Part shown: in pieces, positions 1-7,486 of the stretch
Layout of the letters: each line of letters begins with the position of its first letter
How positions within the stretch are numbered: the first letter of the stretch is position 1
Assembly (NCBI GenBank): GCA_902778455.1
Contig: CACYXR010000009.1
Span: 1 to 64,000, forward strand
Origin: an uncultured Selenomonadaceae bacterium
Lineage (GTDB): Bacteria; Bacillota; Negativicutes; Selenomonadales; Selenomonadaceae
Direction: 5' to 3'
DNA: 64,000 nt
Translations under genes and position numbers: made by a program
Notes under the pieces: generated by a model
What the model was told of the DNA's origin: nothing
Databases searched by the model: none
What the model saw: the letters and a program-made list of their open reading frames with translations, nothing else

Positions 1-19
1 AAGGTGGGAATAATTATTT

Positions 20-44
20 AACAGGCTCACAGTGTGGGCTTGTT
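20..44 (-). terminator. possible terminator downstream of the binding-protein gene
   Basis: An 11-bp stem (AACAGGCTCAC with GTGGGCTTGTT, two G-T wobbles) with a 3-nt loop lies 70 bases past the stop of the minus-strand binding-protein gene and is followed on that strand by an AT-rich but not purely T tract. It could end the ABC importer operon. The poor T tract keeps confidence low. Confidence 0.35.
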
Positions 45-116
45 TGTTGTGTTTATTGGCAGAAATCCTATGATTTTTGCCGTTTTTTTATTCTTTCACG
101 TGAAACATTCACACGA

Positions 117-1661
117 TTATTTTTTGTCCGTTTCCGCTGTGATCTGATAATAGTCGCAGGGATGGGCGTCGTAGCCGACGACGTTTTTCTTCGAGATCAG
201 GCTCATCTGCAGGAACGAGCAGAAGACGTAGCCGTTGTCGTCCAGAAGGACCTGCTGCATATCTACGGCGAGCTTCGCCCGTTTCGCCGGATCGAATTCG
301 CCGGACAGTTCCTTCGCCAGCGCTTCGAGCTTGTCGCTGTGGAAATGACCATTGTTCACCGGAGAACTATCGAGGCAGCAAGAGGTGAAGAAATACTCCG
401 GATCGCCGGTGGGCGCCGTGACCATCGCGCTGGCGTAGACGTCCCAAGCCGCGGAATCTTTGCGGAGCTTGTTGTGGCTGGCGGTGCTGTTCACCTCCAC
501 GTCAATGCCGATCTTTTTCAGTTCCGCCTGCGCAGACTCGGCGAGGAGCGGCAGCTCCAGACGACTCGGATAGGTCAGCCAGCGAACCGTCAGCTTCTTC
601 CCGTCCTTCTCGCGGATGCCGTCACCGTCCGTATCCACCCAGCCGGCAGCTTCGAGGACTTTTTTCGCCCCTTCGGGATTGTAACTTTCCGTCTTCACCT
701 TGTCACCGCCGAAGGCAAAGCCCGCGGGGAAGGCTCCGGCTCCGGGGTAGCCGTTGCCGCGGAGCAGCGTCTTGACGAAGCCCTCCTTATTGACGCCCAT
801 GGCAATCGCTTTGCGGACTGCGGGGTCGGAAGCAATCGGGCTCCGGTAGTTCATCCAGAGGAAGAACGCCCGGGAGGTCGCGACCTGCGAGAAATGAAAC
901 TTGTCGTTTTGAAACAACGGATAGCTCTCATAGGCCATGCCGTAAGCCGCGTCGATCTCGCCGGATTGGAGCGCCGCCGACAGCGTGCCGCCGTTGGAAA
1001 TCGCCTTTATCGTCAGCTCGTCGAGCTTCGGCGTGCCGTTCCAGTAATCCGCGTTCTTCTTCAGCGTCAGATGGTCGCCGGATTTGCAGTCGACAGCGAT
1101 ATAAGGGCCGGTGCCGACGACGATGCCGTCCTTGACGCCCGCCTTGACGTCCACAATACAGGCATAGGGATCACCGAGATAATGGAGGAACGCGGGGCGC
1201 GGCTCCTTTGTCCTGATGGTCAGCTTCTGACCGTTCGCCTCGATGGAGTCGATCATCAAATCCCTCGGGGCGCGGTCATGGTTCTTGACCAGCGCCTCCT
1301 GGCATTCCTTGACGGCGGCGGCGTCCATTGCGCGGCCGCTGTGGAACTTTACGCCGTCTTTCAGCGTCAATTCCCATGTCAGCGGGTCGACGTTTTTCCA
1401 CGAAACCGCCAGCCACGGCTTGACTTCCATATTGTCGCTGTATCGGACGAGAGTCTCACCGACGCCGTAGCGGATGCAGGCCCAGCCGGAATATTCGTCG
1501 TGAGGGTTGATGGTTTTTTCCAGATTGTCGGGCGTGAAGGTAGTGTCGCCGACAACCATTTTTTTCGTCGCCGCGCCCTTGTCCCCGCCGCCTCCGCCGC
1601 AGCCAGTCAACAGACCGACGGCAAGGCAAAGGGCAAAAAACAGTGCCAATACTTTTTTCAT
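117..1661 (-). CDS. ABC transporter substrate-binding lipoprotein, nickel/opine/peptide family 5 (NikA/DppA-like)
   Basis: This is the extracytoplasmic solute receptor of the importer encoded just upstream. A lipoprotein signal ends in LLTGC (lipid-anchored Cys21), followed by a Gly-rich linker and a family-5 binding domain filling the rest of the 514 residues. The early segment with GWACIRYGVGETLVRY, the VKFHSGRAMDAAAVK block and the late DTDGDGIREKDGKKL block are typical of the NikA/DppA superfamily. The start has a good AGAAGG site 6 bases upstream. It is the last gene of a six-gene minus-strand operon, 18 bases after the methyltransferase gene. Sequence alone does not decide between Ni2+-chelate, opine metallophore and peptide; the NikA-like N-terminus and embedded methyltransferase lean towards a metal complex. 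Confidence 0.88.
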   Translation of the reverse strand: MKKVLALFFALCLAVGLLTGCGGGGGDKGAATKKMVVGDTTFTPDNLEKTINPHDEYSGWACIRYGVGETLVRYSDNMEVKPWLAVSWKNVDPLTWELTLKDGVKFHSGRAMDAAAVKECQEALVKNHDRAPRDLMIDSIEANGQKLTIRTKEPRPAFLHYLGDPYACIVDVKAGVKDGIVVGTGPYIAVDCKSGDHLTLKKNADYWNGTPKLDELTIKAISNGGTLSAALQSGEIDAAYGMAYESYPLFQNDKFHFSQVATSRAFFLWMNYRSPIASDPAVRKAIAMGVNKEGFVKTLLRGNGYPGAGAFPAGFAFGGDKVKTESYNPEGAKKVLEAAGWVDTDGDGIREKDGKKLTVRWLTYPSRLELPLLAESAQAELKKIGIDVEVNSTASHNKLRKDSAAWDVYASAMVTAPTGDPEYFFTSCCLDSSPVNNGHFHSDKLEALAKELSGEFDPAKRAKLAVDMQQVLLDDNGYVFCSFLQMSLISKKNVVGYDAHPCDYYQITAETDKK

Positions 1662-1679
1662 GTTGAACCTTCTTTCTTC

Positions 1680-2405
1680 TTACTTCTCCGCCGAGATCGT
1701 GAAAATCGGCGTCGGATTGTAAAACTCGTCCGGCTCGGGGTAGACGCGCTTCCATACGCCCGTGTCCACCGTGACGCGGGAAAAGCCCGCGTCGATCAGC
1801 AGGCGCAGGTCCCACTCGGGGCGCCGGTTCTGGTACGCGCAAAGCTCCTGCGTGATCTCGTCGTTCTCTTCCACAAGATTGGCGGGAATCAGCTTGTGCG
1901 CGTGGTTCGGCAGCAGCGCGAGGTCCTCCGCGTCGGAAAATTCATGGCAATAATCCGCGTCGAAATTGATCAATGTCCCTCCTTTCGCCAACAGCTCATG
2001 CCATGAACGATAAGCTTTTTCCAGATTTGGGAGCGTCCAGGTCAGATTTCGCGTGACAATGGCGTCGAAGCTTTCCGGCGGGAAATCCGGGCACTCCGCG
2101 TCCATCACGAGGAACTTGGCGGGAACTTTTGCCGCCTTTGCGAAATCCTCGGCGCGGGCAATCATCTCGCGGGTCAGATCAATGCCCGTGACCGTATGCC
2201 CTTCGGCGGCCAGCAGGCAGGCGAGGAAACCGGTCCCCGTCCCGACGTCGAGAATCCGAAGCGTTTTTTTCTGCGGCAGACAGCGGGCGATTTCTTTGAG
2301 CCAAAGCCCGCGCTTCCCGCTCCCGAATTCCCGAAGCCGCTGCTCGACAAAAGACGGTGCACGCTTCGTCCAATAGCTTTTGATATGGTCCTTCAAGTTT
2401 TCCAT
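1680..2405 (-). CDS. class I SAM-dependent methyltransferase in ABC importer operon
   Basis: A 241-residue Rossmann methyltransferase. Motif I (ILDVGTGTGF) is at residues 51-60, followed by a post-I acidic strand ending in GIDLTREM, then an NLTWTLPNLEKAYRSW segment typical of small-molecule methyltransferases. No membrane segment is seen. It has a clear AAAGGAG site and sits between the ATPase genes and the binding protein of the importer, so it is probably co-expressed with uptake. I infer that it acts on the imported ligand or on a chelator used with the system. The substrate cannot be read from sequence. Confidence 0.82.
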   Translation of the reverse strand: MENLKDHIKSYWTKRAPSFVEQRLREFGSGKRGLWLKEIARCLPQKKTLRILDVGTGTGFLACLLAAEGHTVTGIDLTREMIARAEDFAKAAKVPAKFLVMDAECPDFPPESFDAIVTRNLTWTLPNLEKAYRSWHELLAKGGTLINFDADYCHEFSDAEDLALLPNHAHKLIPANLVEENDEITQELCAYQNRRPEWDLRLLIDAGFSRVTVDTGVWKRVYPEPDEFYNPTPIFTISAEK

Positions 2406-2444
2406 GTAGGTGCTCCTTTAAAAAAGTTCATGACCAAAACTTCT

Positions 2445-2595
2445 AAATCCCTAGCCCTCCCCTATGGGGAGGGGGGGACCGTCGAAGACGGTGGGTGAGG
2501 TCCTTAAAACGTAACAATTGTATCCGACGTAACGCCAAAAAACCTCATCCACCGCTAACGCGGTCCCCCTTCCCCAGAGGGGAAGGCCAGGTTAC
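2445..2595. repeat. intergenic palindromic repeat, copy A (inverted pair)
   Basis: Two units in inverted orientation fill the gap between the methyltransferase and ATPase genes. Each contains a self-complementary core (CCCTCCCC-tat-GGGGAGGG on the left, CCTTCCCC-aga-GGGGAAGG on the right) and a distal GGTGAGGT / ACCTCATCC box. The same unit occurs at 4152-4232, 9138-9297 and 59790-60012. It is non-coding and probably a REP/MITE-like family that folds in RNA; it may attenuate expression between operon genes. Confidence 0.75.
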
Positions 2596-2596
2596 G

Positions 2597-3349
2597 TCAC
2601 AGCACACTCTCGATCAACATTTTCGTATATTCCCGCTTCGGCGACTGCACGACCTCATCGGGCGCGCCTTCCTCCACGATCTTTCCCCTGTACATGACGA
2701 GGATGCGGCCGCAGAAGTTTTGCGCCAGCGCGATGTCGTGGCAGATGAACAGGCAGGCCATGCCGCGCTCCCGCATCAGGCGCGAAAGCAGCGCGACGAT
2801 TTCCGCCTGAACAGTGACGTCGAGGGCGCTGATGGCCTCGTCGCAGATCAGCAGCTTCGGACGGATTGCAATGGCGCGGGCAATAGCCGCCCGCTGGCAC
2901 TGCCCGCCGCTGACCTCATGCGGGTAGCGCTCCGCGAAATCCGGCGAAAGGCCGACGGCCTCCAAGAGCCGACCGACTTCCCCGCGGACCTCGGCGCGGG
3001 ACTGCCCGACATTCAAAAGGCTCTCGCCGATGCCGTCGCCCAATGTGCGGCGCGGGTCAAAGGATTCCTGCGGCGACTGGAAAATCATCTGAACGGTGCG
3101 GAAAATCTTCCGCGCCCCGGCGTCCGTTACGTCCTCGCCGTCAAGAAATATTCTGCCTTCCGTTGGATCGAGCAAGTGGGCGATCATATTCGCGACGGTG
3201 CTCTTGCCGCTGCCGGACTCGCCGATCAGTCCGACGCATTCCCCGGCGGAAATGTCGAAGCTGACGCCGTCCACGGCAAGGAAATCGCTTTGCCCGTCCC
3301 GCGTAAATATCTTTTTGAGGCTTTGCGCCTGCAAAATCGGCGTCGTCAT
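2597..3349 (-). CDS. ABC transporter ATP-binding protein, NikE/OppF-like
   Basis: Second ATPase of the importer, 250 residues. Walker A GESGSGKS is at 43-50, the Q-loop segment QSPQESFDPR at 91-100, the signature SGGQC at 147-151 and Walker B LLICDE at 166-171. The SFDPRRTL stretch is typical of the OppF/DppF/NikE subfamily. The start overlaps the stop of the preceding ATPase gene by an ATGA, so the two are translationally coupled. It should form a heterodimer with the 3346-4137 product on the inner face of the membrane. Confidence 0.92.
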   Translation of the reverse strand: MTTPILQAQSLKKIFTRDGQSDFLAVDGVSFDISAGECVGLIGESGSGKSTVANMIAHLLDPTEGRIFLDGEDVTDAGARKIFRTVQMIFQSPQESFDPRRTLGDGIGESLLNVGQSRAEVRGEVGRLLEAVGLSPDFAERYPHEVSGGQCQRAAIARAIAIRPKLLICDEAISALDVTVQAEIVALLSRLMRERGMACLFICHDIALAQNFCGRILVMYRGKIVEEGAPDEVVQSPKREYTKMLIESVL

Positions 3350-4137
3350 GCTCCCCTCCGAAGTCTAAGCTTTGGCACGGCCGCCATCAGTTTTTTGGTG
3401 TATTCCTGCGCAGGATGCTCCAGCACGTCCCGCGTGGCGCCGCTTTCCACGATCCGCCCGTCCTTCATCACGGCCACGCGGTCCGCCATCGCACGGACGA
3501 CGCCGATGTTGTGCGTGACGATGACGATGGATGTATGCCAGATTTCGCGGATCAAAAGCATTTCCTCCACAACCTGCTTCTGCACCGACACGTCGAGGGC
3601 GCTGGTCGGCTCGTCAGCCAGCAGCACGGCGGGATTCAGCAGCATGGCGGCGGCGATGCCCACGCGCTGCATCATGCCACCGGACAACTCGAAGGGATAG
3701 CTTTCGAGGATGCGCGCCGCGTCTTCAAAGCGGAGCTTTTGCAAAAGCGCCGCCGCCTGTTCGCGAAAGTCCGTTTCCGAAATGGTTTCATGGGCGGAAA
3801 CCGCCTCAAAAAGCTGCGCGCCCACGCTGCGGATCGAGCAAAAGGACGCGCCCGCGTCTTGAAAAATCATCGCGAGCTCCGCTCCGGAAAGGCGCCGCAA
3901 TTCCTCCTCCGGCAGGTCGGGGAGATTCCTCTCTTTGAACCATATATCGCCGCGGGTGACGACGCCGCCCGGCCCCAAGAGTCCCATCGCCGCTTTCAAG
4001 AGCGTACTTTTCCCACTGCCGGACTCGCCGACAACGCCGAGGATTTCCCCCTCGCGCAGGGAAAAGCTGACGTCATGAACGACGGGAACGGCGTTGTAGG
4101 AAATTGTCACATTTACATATCGTAAAATCTCATTCAT
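3346..4137 (-). CDS. ABC transporter ATP-binding protein, NikD/OppD-like
   Basis: First ATPase of the importer, 263 residues from the ATG at 4137. Walker A GESGSGKS is at 37-44, signature LSGGM at 151-155 and Walker B VLLADE at 171-176. The reading frame stays open for 280 codons upstream, but that extension crosses the repeat at 4152-4232 and the antisense of the permease gene and has no homology, so the internal ATG is used. The stop overlaps the start of the second ATPase gene. Confidence 0.92.
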   Translation of the reverse strand: MNEILRYVNVTISYNAVPVVHDVSFSLREGEILGVVGESGSGKSTLLKAAMGLLGPGGVVTRGDIWFKERNLPDLPEEELRRLSGAELAMIFQDAGASFCSIRSVGAQLFEAVSAHETISETDFREQAAALLQKLRFEDAARILESYPFELSGGMMQRVGIAAAMLLNPAVLLADEPTSALDVSVQKQVVEEMLLIREIWHTSIVIVTHNIGVVRAMADRVAVMKDGRIVESGATRDVLEHPAQEYTKKLMAAVPKLRLRRGA

Positions 4138-4151
4138 TGCGTTACTCCGGT

Positions 4152-4232
4152 CATTAAAAATCACGAAACTTGCCTTGCCTTCCCCTTGAGGGGAAGGTGG
4201 CGCGCGAAGCGCGACGGATGAGGTGGCAAGGC
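4152..4232. repeat. intergenic palindromic repeat, copy B (single unit)
   Basis: A single unit: a CATTAAAAATCACGAAA lead, the palindrome CCTTCCCC-ttga-GGGGAAGG, a GGCGCG/CGCG hairpin and a GGATGAGGT box. It separates the permease and ATPase genes of one operon. The same 17-base lead precedes the copy at 9138, showing that the mobile unit is longer than the palindrome. Confidence 0.75.
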
Positions 4233-4253
4233 GCTTACTCTTCTCTCTCGTTT

Positions 4254-5105
4254 TTAATTTCTCATCTTCGGATCCATCCAATCCCGCACCGCGTCGCCCA
4301 AAAGATTGAACGCCATGACGGCGACAAAGATCGCGACGCCGGGGGCGAAGACCGCCCACGGGACCGTTTGCAGCAGCCCCCGCGTCTCGCTCATCATGCT
4401 GCCCCATTCCGCCGTAGGCGGCTTTGCGCCGAGACCGAGGAACGAAAGCCCCGCCAGTTCCATCATCATCGTGCCGATATCCAGCATCGCCGTCACCAGG
4501 ATCGGACCCGCGATATTCGGCAGAATGTGTTTCACGATCAGCTGCGTCGTCGAGCATCCGGCGAGCATCGCCGCTTTCAGATAGGCAGTCTCCCGCACGG
4601 CAAGCGTCTGGCTGCGGGCAATCCGCGCGTACTTCGGCCATGAGATCGCGGCCAGGGCCAGCACCGCGTTGTGCAGGCCGCCGCCCAGGACGCCGGCCAC
4701 CGCCAGCGCGAAGACGAGCCCGGGGAACGCGAGGCAAAGGTCGGAACCGCGCATCAGCAAATCGTCCGCCCGTCCCCGCGCCCAGCCGCAGAAAACGCCG
4801 ACAGCCGTGCCGACAGCCGTGATGATTGCCACCAGCAGGAACGTCGAGAAAATGCTGGCGCGGCTTCCGGCGATGACCCGCGAGAGCATATCGCGCCCGA
4901 AGCGATCCGTGCCGAAGATATGCGCCGCCGACGGCTGCTGCAGCGCCGCGTCGAGATTTTGCAGATACGGGTCGTATGGGCAAAGGCTCTCGGAAAAAAG
5001 CGCGCCGACAATCAAGAGGATCGCTGCCGCGCCGAATATATAGAGCCGCGTTTTGCCGCTGCTCTTATGGACAATCGCCTCGCGAACCGTCGGTTCAGCC
5101 GTCAT
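4254..5105 (-). CDS. ABC transporter permease, NikC/OppC/DppC-like
   Basis: A 283-residue inner-membrane permease. There is one N-terminal membrane helix (about residues 22-42), then the OppC-type N-terminal domain with the HIFGTDRFGRDMLSRVIAGSR motif characteristic of DppC/NikC, then a five-helix core. The EAA-like ATPase-contact loop lies around KAAMLAGCSTTQLIVKHILPN. It overlaps the stop of the NikB-like permease by 4 bases. It forms the translocation pore with that partner. Confidence 0.92.
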   Translation of the reverse strand: MTAEPTVREAIVHKSSGKTRLYIFGAAAILLIVGALFSESLCPYDPYLQNLDAALQQPSAAHIFGTDRFGRDMLSRVIAGSRASIFSTFLLVAIITAVGTAVGVFCGWARGRADDLLMRGSDLCLAFPGLVFALAVAGVLGGGLHNAVLALAAISWPKYARIARSQTLAVRETAYLKAAMLAGCSTTQLIVKHILPNIAGPILVTAMLDIGTMMMELAGLSFLGLGAKPPTAEWGSMMSETRGLLQTVPWAVFAPGVAIFVAVMAFNLLGDAVRDWMDPKMRN

Positions 5106-6094
5106 TTCGTTTCACCGCCCATCCCAAGCTTCACGCGCGGATCGAGCACCAGATACAAAATATCGGCGACGAGATTCACGCTGACATAGATAATCGCCAT
5201 CCAGACCACATAGGCCTGAATCAGCGGATAATCGCGCATCATGATCGCGTCCACCGCCAATTTCCCGACGCCGTCCCACATGAAGATCGTCTCGACGATG
5301 GCCGTTCCGCCCAAGAGCGAACCGACGGAGAGCGCGAGCAGCGTCACGATCGTCATCAACGACGACCGCAGCACGCTTTTCGTCAGAATCACGCCGTCCG
5401 CCACGCCCCGCGCCTTCGCGCCCGTCACATAGTCCTTCGACAGCTCGTCCAGCACCGCCGCCCGCACCTGCCGGAGATACTTCGCCGACATCGCGATGGC
5501 CAGCGTCAGCGTCGGCATCACCGCGCCCGCGAGCGTCACGCCGCTGGAAATCACAGGCAGCCATCCGAGCCGGATGGCGAGGAAATGCATCAACAGCAGC
5601 GCCACAAAAAAATTCGGCGTCGAATTGCCGATAAAGCTCCCCAGCCGCACGACAAAATCCAGCAGGGAACAGCCGAAACGCAGGCCGGCATCCCGCGCCG
5701 TCCTCGCCTTTTGATTCGCGACGGCGGACAATACGCCGAGGGGAAGCGAAACGGCGACGGTCAAAAGTACGCTGAGCGCTGCCAAAAGAAGCGTCGCGGA
5801 CAGCTTTGAAAGGAACGTATCGGATACGTCCCGCCCGGAAACGAAGCTGACGCCCATGTCGCCCGTCATCATGCCGCCGAGCCAGGAAAGATACTGGACG
5901 AGAAACGGCCTGTCCAGCCCCAGCTTCGCCCTCGCCGCGTCCAAAGTCTCCTGGGAGACGGCGGCCCCGACGCCCGAATACATCTCCGTGATCGCGTCGC
6001 TCCCCGCCAGCCGCATCAGGGCGAAAGAAAGAAACGTGATTCCCAGGAGCACGGGAATCAACGCCAAAAGCCGCCGCAAAACATACCGTTTCAT
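5102..6094 (-). CDS. ABC transporter permease, NikB/OppB/DppB-like
   Basis: First gene of the importer operon, 330 residues. It opens with MKRYVLRRLLALIPVLLGIT, the classical start of OppB/DppB/NikB permeases, and has about six hydrophobic helices. The EAA-type loop is TKSVLRSSLMTIVTLLALSVG preceded by AKARGV. The start is followed by an uninterrupted chain of overlapping genes down to the binding protein at 117. A 155-base gap separates it from the nucleotidase remnant upstream; no convincing promoter was picked out there. Confidence 0.92.
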   Translation of the reverse strand: MKRYVLRRLLALIPVLLGITFLSFALMRLAGSDAITEMYSGVGAAVSQETLDAARAKLGLDRPFLVQYLSWLGGMMTGDMGVSFVSGRDVSDTFLSKLSATLLLAALSVLLTVAVSLPLGVLSAVANQKARTARDAGLRFGCSLLDFVVRLGSFIGNSTPNFFVALLLMHFLAIRLGWLPVISSGVTLAGAVMPTLTLAIAMSAKYLRQVRAAVLDELSKDYVTGAKARGVADGVILTKSVLRSSLMTIVTLLALSVGSLLGGTAIVETIFMWDGVGKLAVDAIMMRDYPLIQAYVVWMAIIYVSVNLVADILYLVLDPRVKLGMGGETK

Positions 6095-6201
6095 TCTTTC
6101 GCAACCACTTCCTGCTATTGTTTCAATATATTTTTCAACAGTTTACTCTTTTCATTCTCATCCGCACAAGCTCCCACAGGGGATAGACAGGCCGGAAAAC
6201 G

Positions 6202-6232
6202 AAAAAACCGCCGCACGTTTCCGTGTGACGGT
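6202..6232 (-). terminator. rho-independent terminator after the nucleotidase remnant
   Basis: On the minus strand ACCGTCACAC pairs with GTGCGGCGGT around a 6-nt loop and runs straight into six T residues. It lies 18 bases past the stop of the truncated nucleotidase copy and would also insulate the importer operon from upstream transcription. Confidence 0.7.
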
Positions 6233-6249
6233 CTTTGCTATGCCGTGTA

Positions 6250-6522
6250 TTACTTGATGATCGTGATCCGCCCCTGGCCCTGCCAGTTCGCGTATTCTTC
6301 GCCGATCTTCGCGTTCATGTGGTTCTGCACATACTCCATGATCATGTCCGCGTCAGTCAGGGTGCCGTCGTCGTGGATGACGAGCTTGCCCACCGTCTGC
6401 ATCTTCGTACTGGTCTGGGTAATCAGGACGTCTTTCCTTGTTCTTCGCCATAATACTCTTGAACTGCTCATGGGAATGGCCGTCGATGATGGCCGTGACG
6501 CCGCGCGTGTTTTCCGCGATCG
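6250..6522 (-). pseudogene. decayed internal-deletion copy of the neighbouring 5'-nucleotidase
   Basis: This stretch is a near-identical copy of two separated parts of the intact gene at 7487-9109: its C-terminal end (matching 7487-7610) fused directly to an internal part (matching 8255-8420). The junction is at a 13-base sequence, GGTGCCGTCGTCG, present twice in the intact gene (7598-7610 and 8255-8267) and once here. The missing 657 bases are a multiple of three. A further 5-base deletion near 6433 breaks the frame. There is no start region or signal peptide. Similarity stops abruptly at about 6522, close to the promoter of the next gene. Confidence 0.9.
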
Positions 6523-6542
6523 ATTTCGCGATTACCTCCTGT

Positions 6543-6571
6543 TTGACAGTGGATAGGGAAAACGATATGAT
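6543..6571 (+). promoter_or_regulatory. sigma-70 type promoter of the 79-aa/retropepsin pair
   Basis: Consensus -35 TTGACA (6543-6548) and -10 TATGAT (6566-6571) with a 17-base spacer, 35 bases before the ATG at 6607. It begins only 20 bases after the end of the nucleotidase remnant. Confidence 0.75.
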
Positions 6572-6606
6572 AAAGAAAAGAAAATCCATGAAAGGAGCTG
6601 AACACA

Positions 6607-6846
6607 ATGGAAAAGCGCATGACTTGGAAAGAGATTCAGGAAACCTATCCCGACCAGTGGGTAGGACTGTCCGAGGTGGAATGGAACGGCGGCAGCGTTG
6701 GCACCGCAGTCGTGAAGTACACAGACAAAACCTCCGATGAACTATATGACATGCAGATTGACGGTCAAGATGTAATTACAAAATACACAACGCCGCAAAA
6801 TTTTCCGTATGGACAAGTCCTGATTTGGGGGTGCGACAAAACTTGA
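6607..6846 (+). CDS. small conserved protein of unknown function, partner of a retropepsin-like protease
   Basis: 79 residues, acidic and soluble, without signal peptide or membrane helix. It starts at an ATG preceded by AAAGGAG. The N-terminus (MTWKEIQETYPDQWV) followed by EVEW and AVVKYTDK resembles small proteins I recall next to retropepsin-like genes in Negativicutes, but I cannot name a family. It is followed 5 bases later by the protease gene. The pairing suggests the two work together (substrate, inhibitor or antitoxin-like partner), which is inference only. Confidence 0.75.
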   Translation: MEKRMTWKEIQETYPDQWVGLSEVEWNGGSVGTAVVKYTDKTSDELYDMQIDGQDVITKYTTPQNFPYGQVLIWGCDKT

Positions 6847-6851
6847 TACAG

Positions 6852-7298
6852 ATGACGATGGAATTAGATTCGACATATCAGCGCCCTGTAGTCAAGCTGG
6901 ATAAGTTTCATTCCTTGGATGCCATGATTGATACAGGCGCAATCTATCCCGTATGGATGAACGGCGAGGAAAGACTTCGCCGTTTAGGTACAACCAAGGT
7001 AAAAGACGAAATTGAATTTGGCGGCCTTGGCGGCATGACGAAAGGCGCGCTTTATGAGATTCCGGTCTTTCAGCTTGGCGGCCTCATCTATCCCCACATG
7101 ATAATCATTGCCCACAGGTCGAATTTTCCAGTGCCGCTCCTGCTTCCCGCCACCATGTTCGCCAACCTTATTTACGAAATCGACAATAAAGCGCACCGAT
7201 TGAACATAACCGTACCCGATGACGAATCCCATATACGGAATCTCACCATCAAAGACGACAACGGCCGCTTGCACGTTTTCTGTTCGTCCGCTGAATAA
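6852..7298 (+). CDS. retropepsin-like aspartic protease
   Basis: A single-domain aspartyl protease of about 148 residues. The catalytic motif MIDTGAIYPVW (DTGA) lies near the N-terminus, followed by a flap-like FGGLGGMTKG region and a hydrophobic LPATMFANLIYEID segment. Enzymes of this size act as homodimers, each chain giving one catalytic Asp. I place the start at the ATG 6852, just after the stop of the upstream gene; TTG 6825 or GTG 6831 would give a small overlap instead. No signal peptide is seen, so action in the cytoplasm is likely. Substrate unknown. Confidence 0.8.
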   Translation: MTMELDSTYQRPVVKLDKFHSLDAMIDTGAIYPVWMNGEERLRRLGTTKVKDEIEFGGLGGMTKGALYEIPVFQLGGLIYPHMIIIAHRSNFPVPLLLPATMFANLIYEIDNKAHRLNITVPDDESHIRNLTIKDDNGRLHVFCSSAE

Positions 7299-7311
7299 CG
7301 CCCAATAAAAT

Positions 7312-7348
7312 CCTGCCCACAGGGGAATCCCTTCCGGGCAGTTTTTTG
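7312..7348 (+). terminator. rho-independent terminator of the retropepsin pair
   Basis: CTGCCC pairs with GGGCAG enclosing an inner AGGG/CCCT stem, followed by six T. It starts 14 bases after the stop codon. Confidence 0.8.
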
Positions 7349-7424
7349 TTTACAGCTTACACCTCTCCGAAGCTATTCCAGCACAGGAGCATCAAAATGC
7401 AAAAAATCTATTCACCGAATTGAA

Positions 7425-7462
7425 AAGGGCCTGCTGCACGTGAGAATCTGCAACAGGCCCTT
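7425..7462 (-). terminator. rho-independent terminator of the 5'-nucleotidase gene
   Basis: A 14-bp stem (AAGGGCCTGTTGCA with TGCAGCAGGCCCTT, one wobble) followed by a short TTTTC run on the minus strand, 25 bases past the nucleotidase stop codon. Confidence 0.8.
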
Positions 7463-7486
7463 CGTTATGACATTATGCGATTGTTA

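Noticed and set aside
162-2006. 614-codon plus-strand open frame opposite the binding-protein and methyltransferase genes
   Set aside because: It is antisense to two clear genes, Arg/Val-rich without domains, and arises from the high GC third positions of the real genes. The same holds for the long frames at 7475-9130, 12777-13865, 21323-23545 and 23502-25217.
4138-4983. 280-codon N-terminal extension of the NikD-like ATPase
   Set aside because: It crosses the palindromic repeat and the antisense of the permease gene; the Ala/Arg/Gly-rich translation has no homology, and the ATPase begins normally at 4137.
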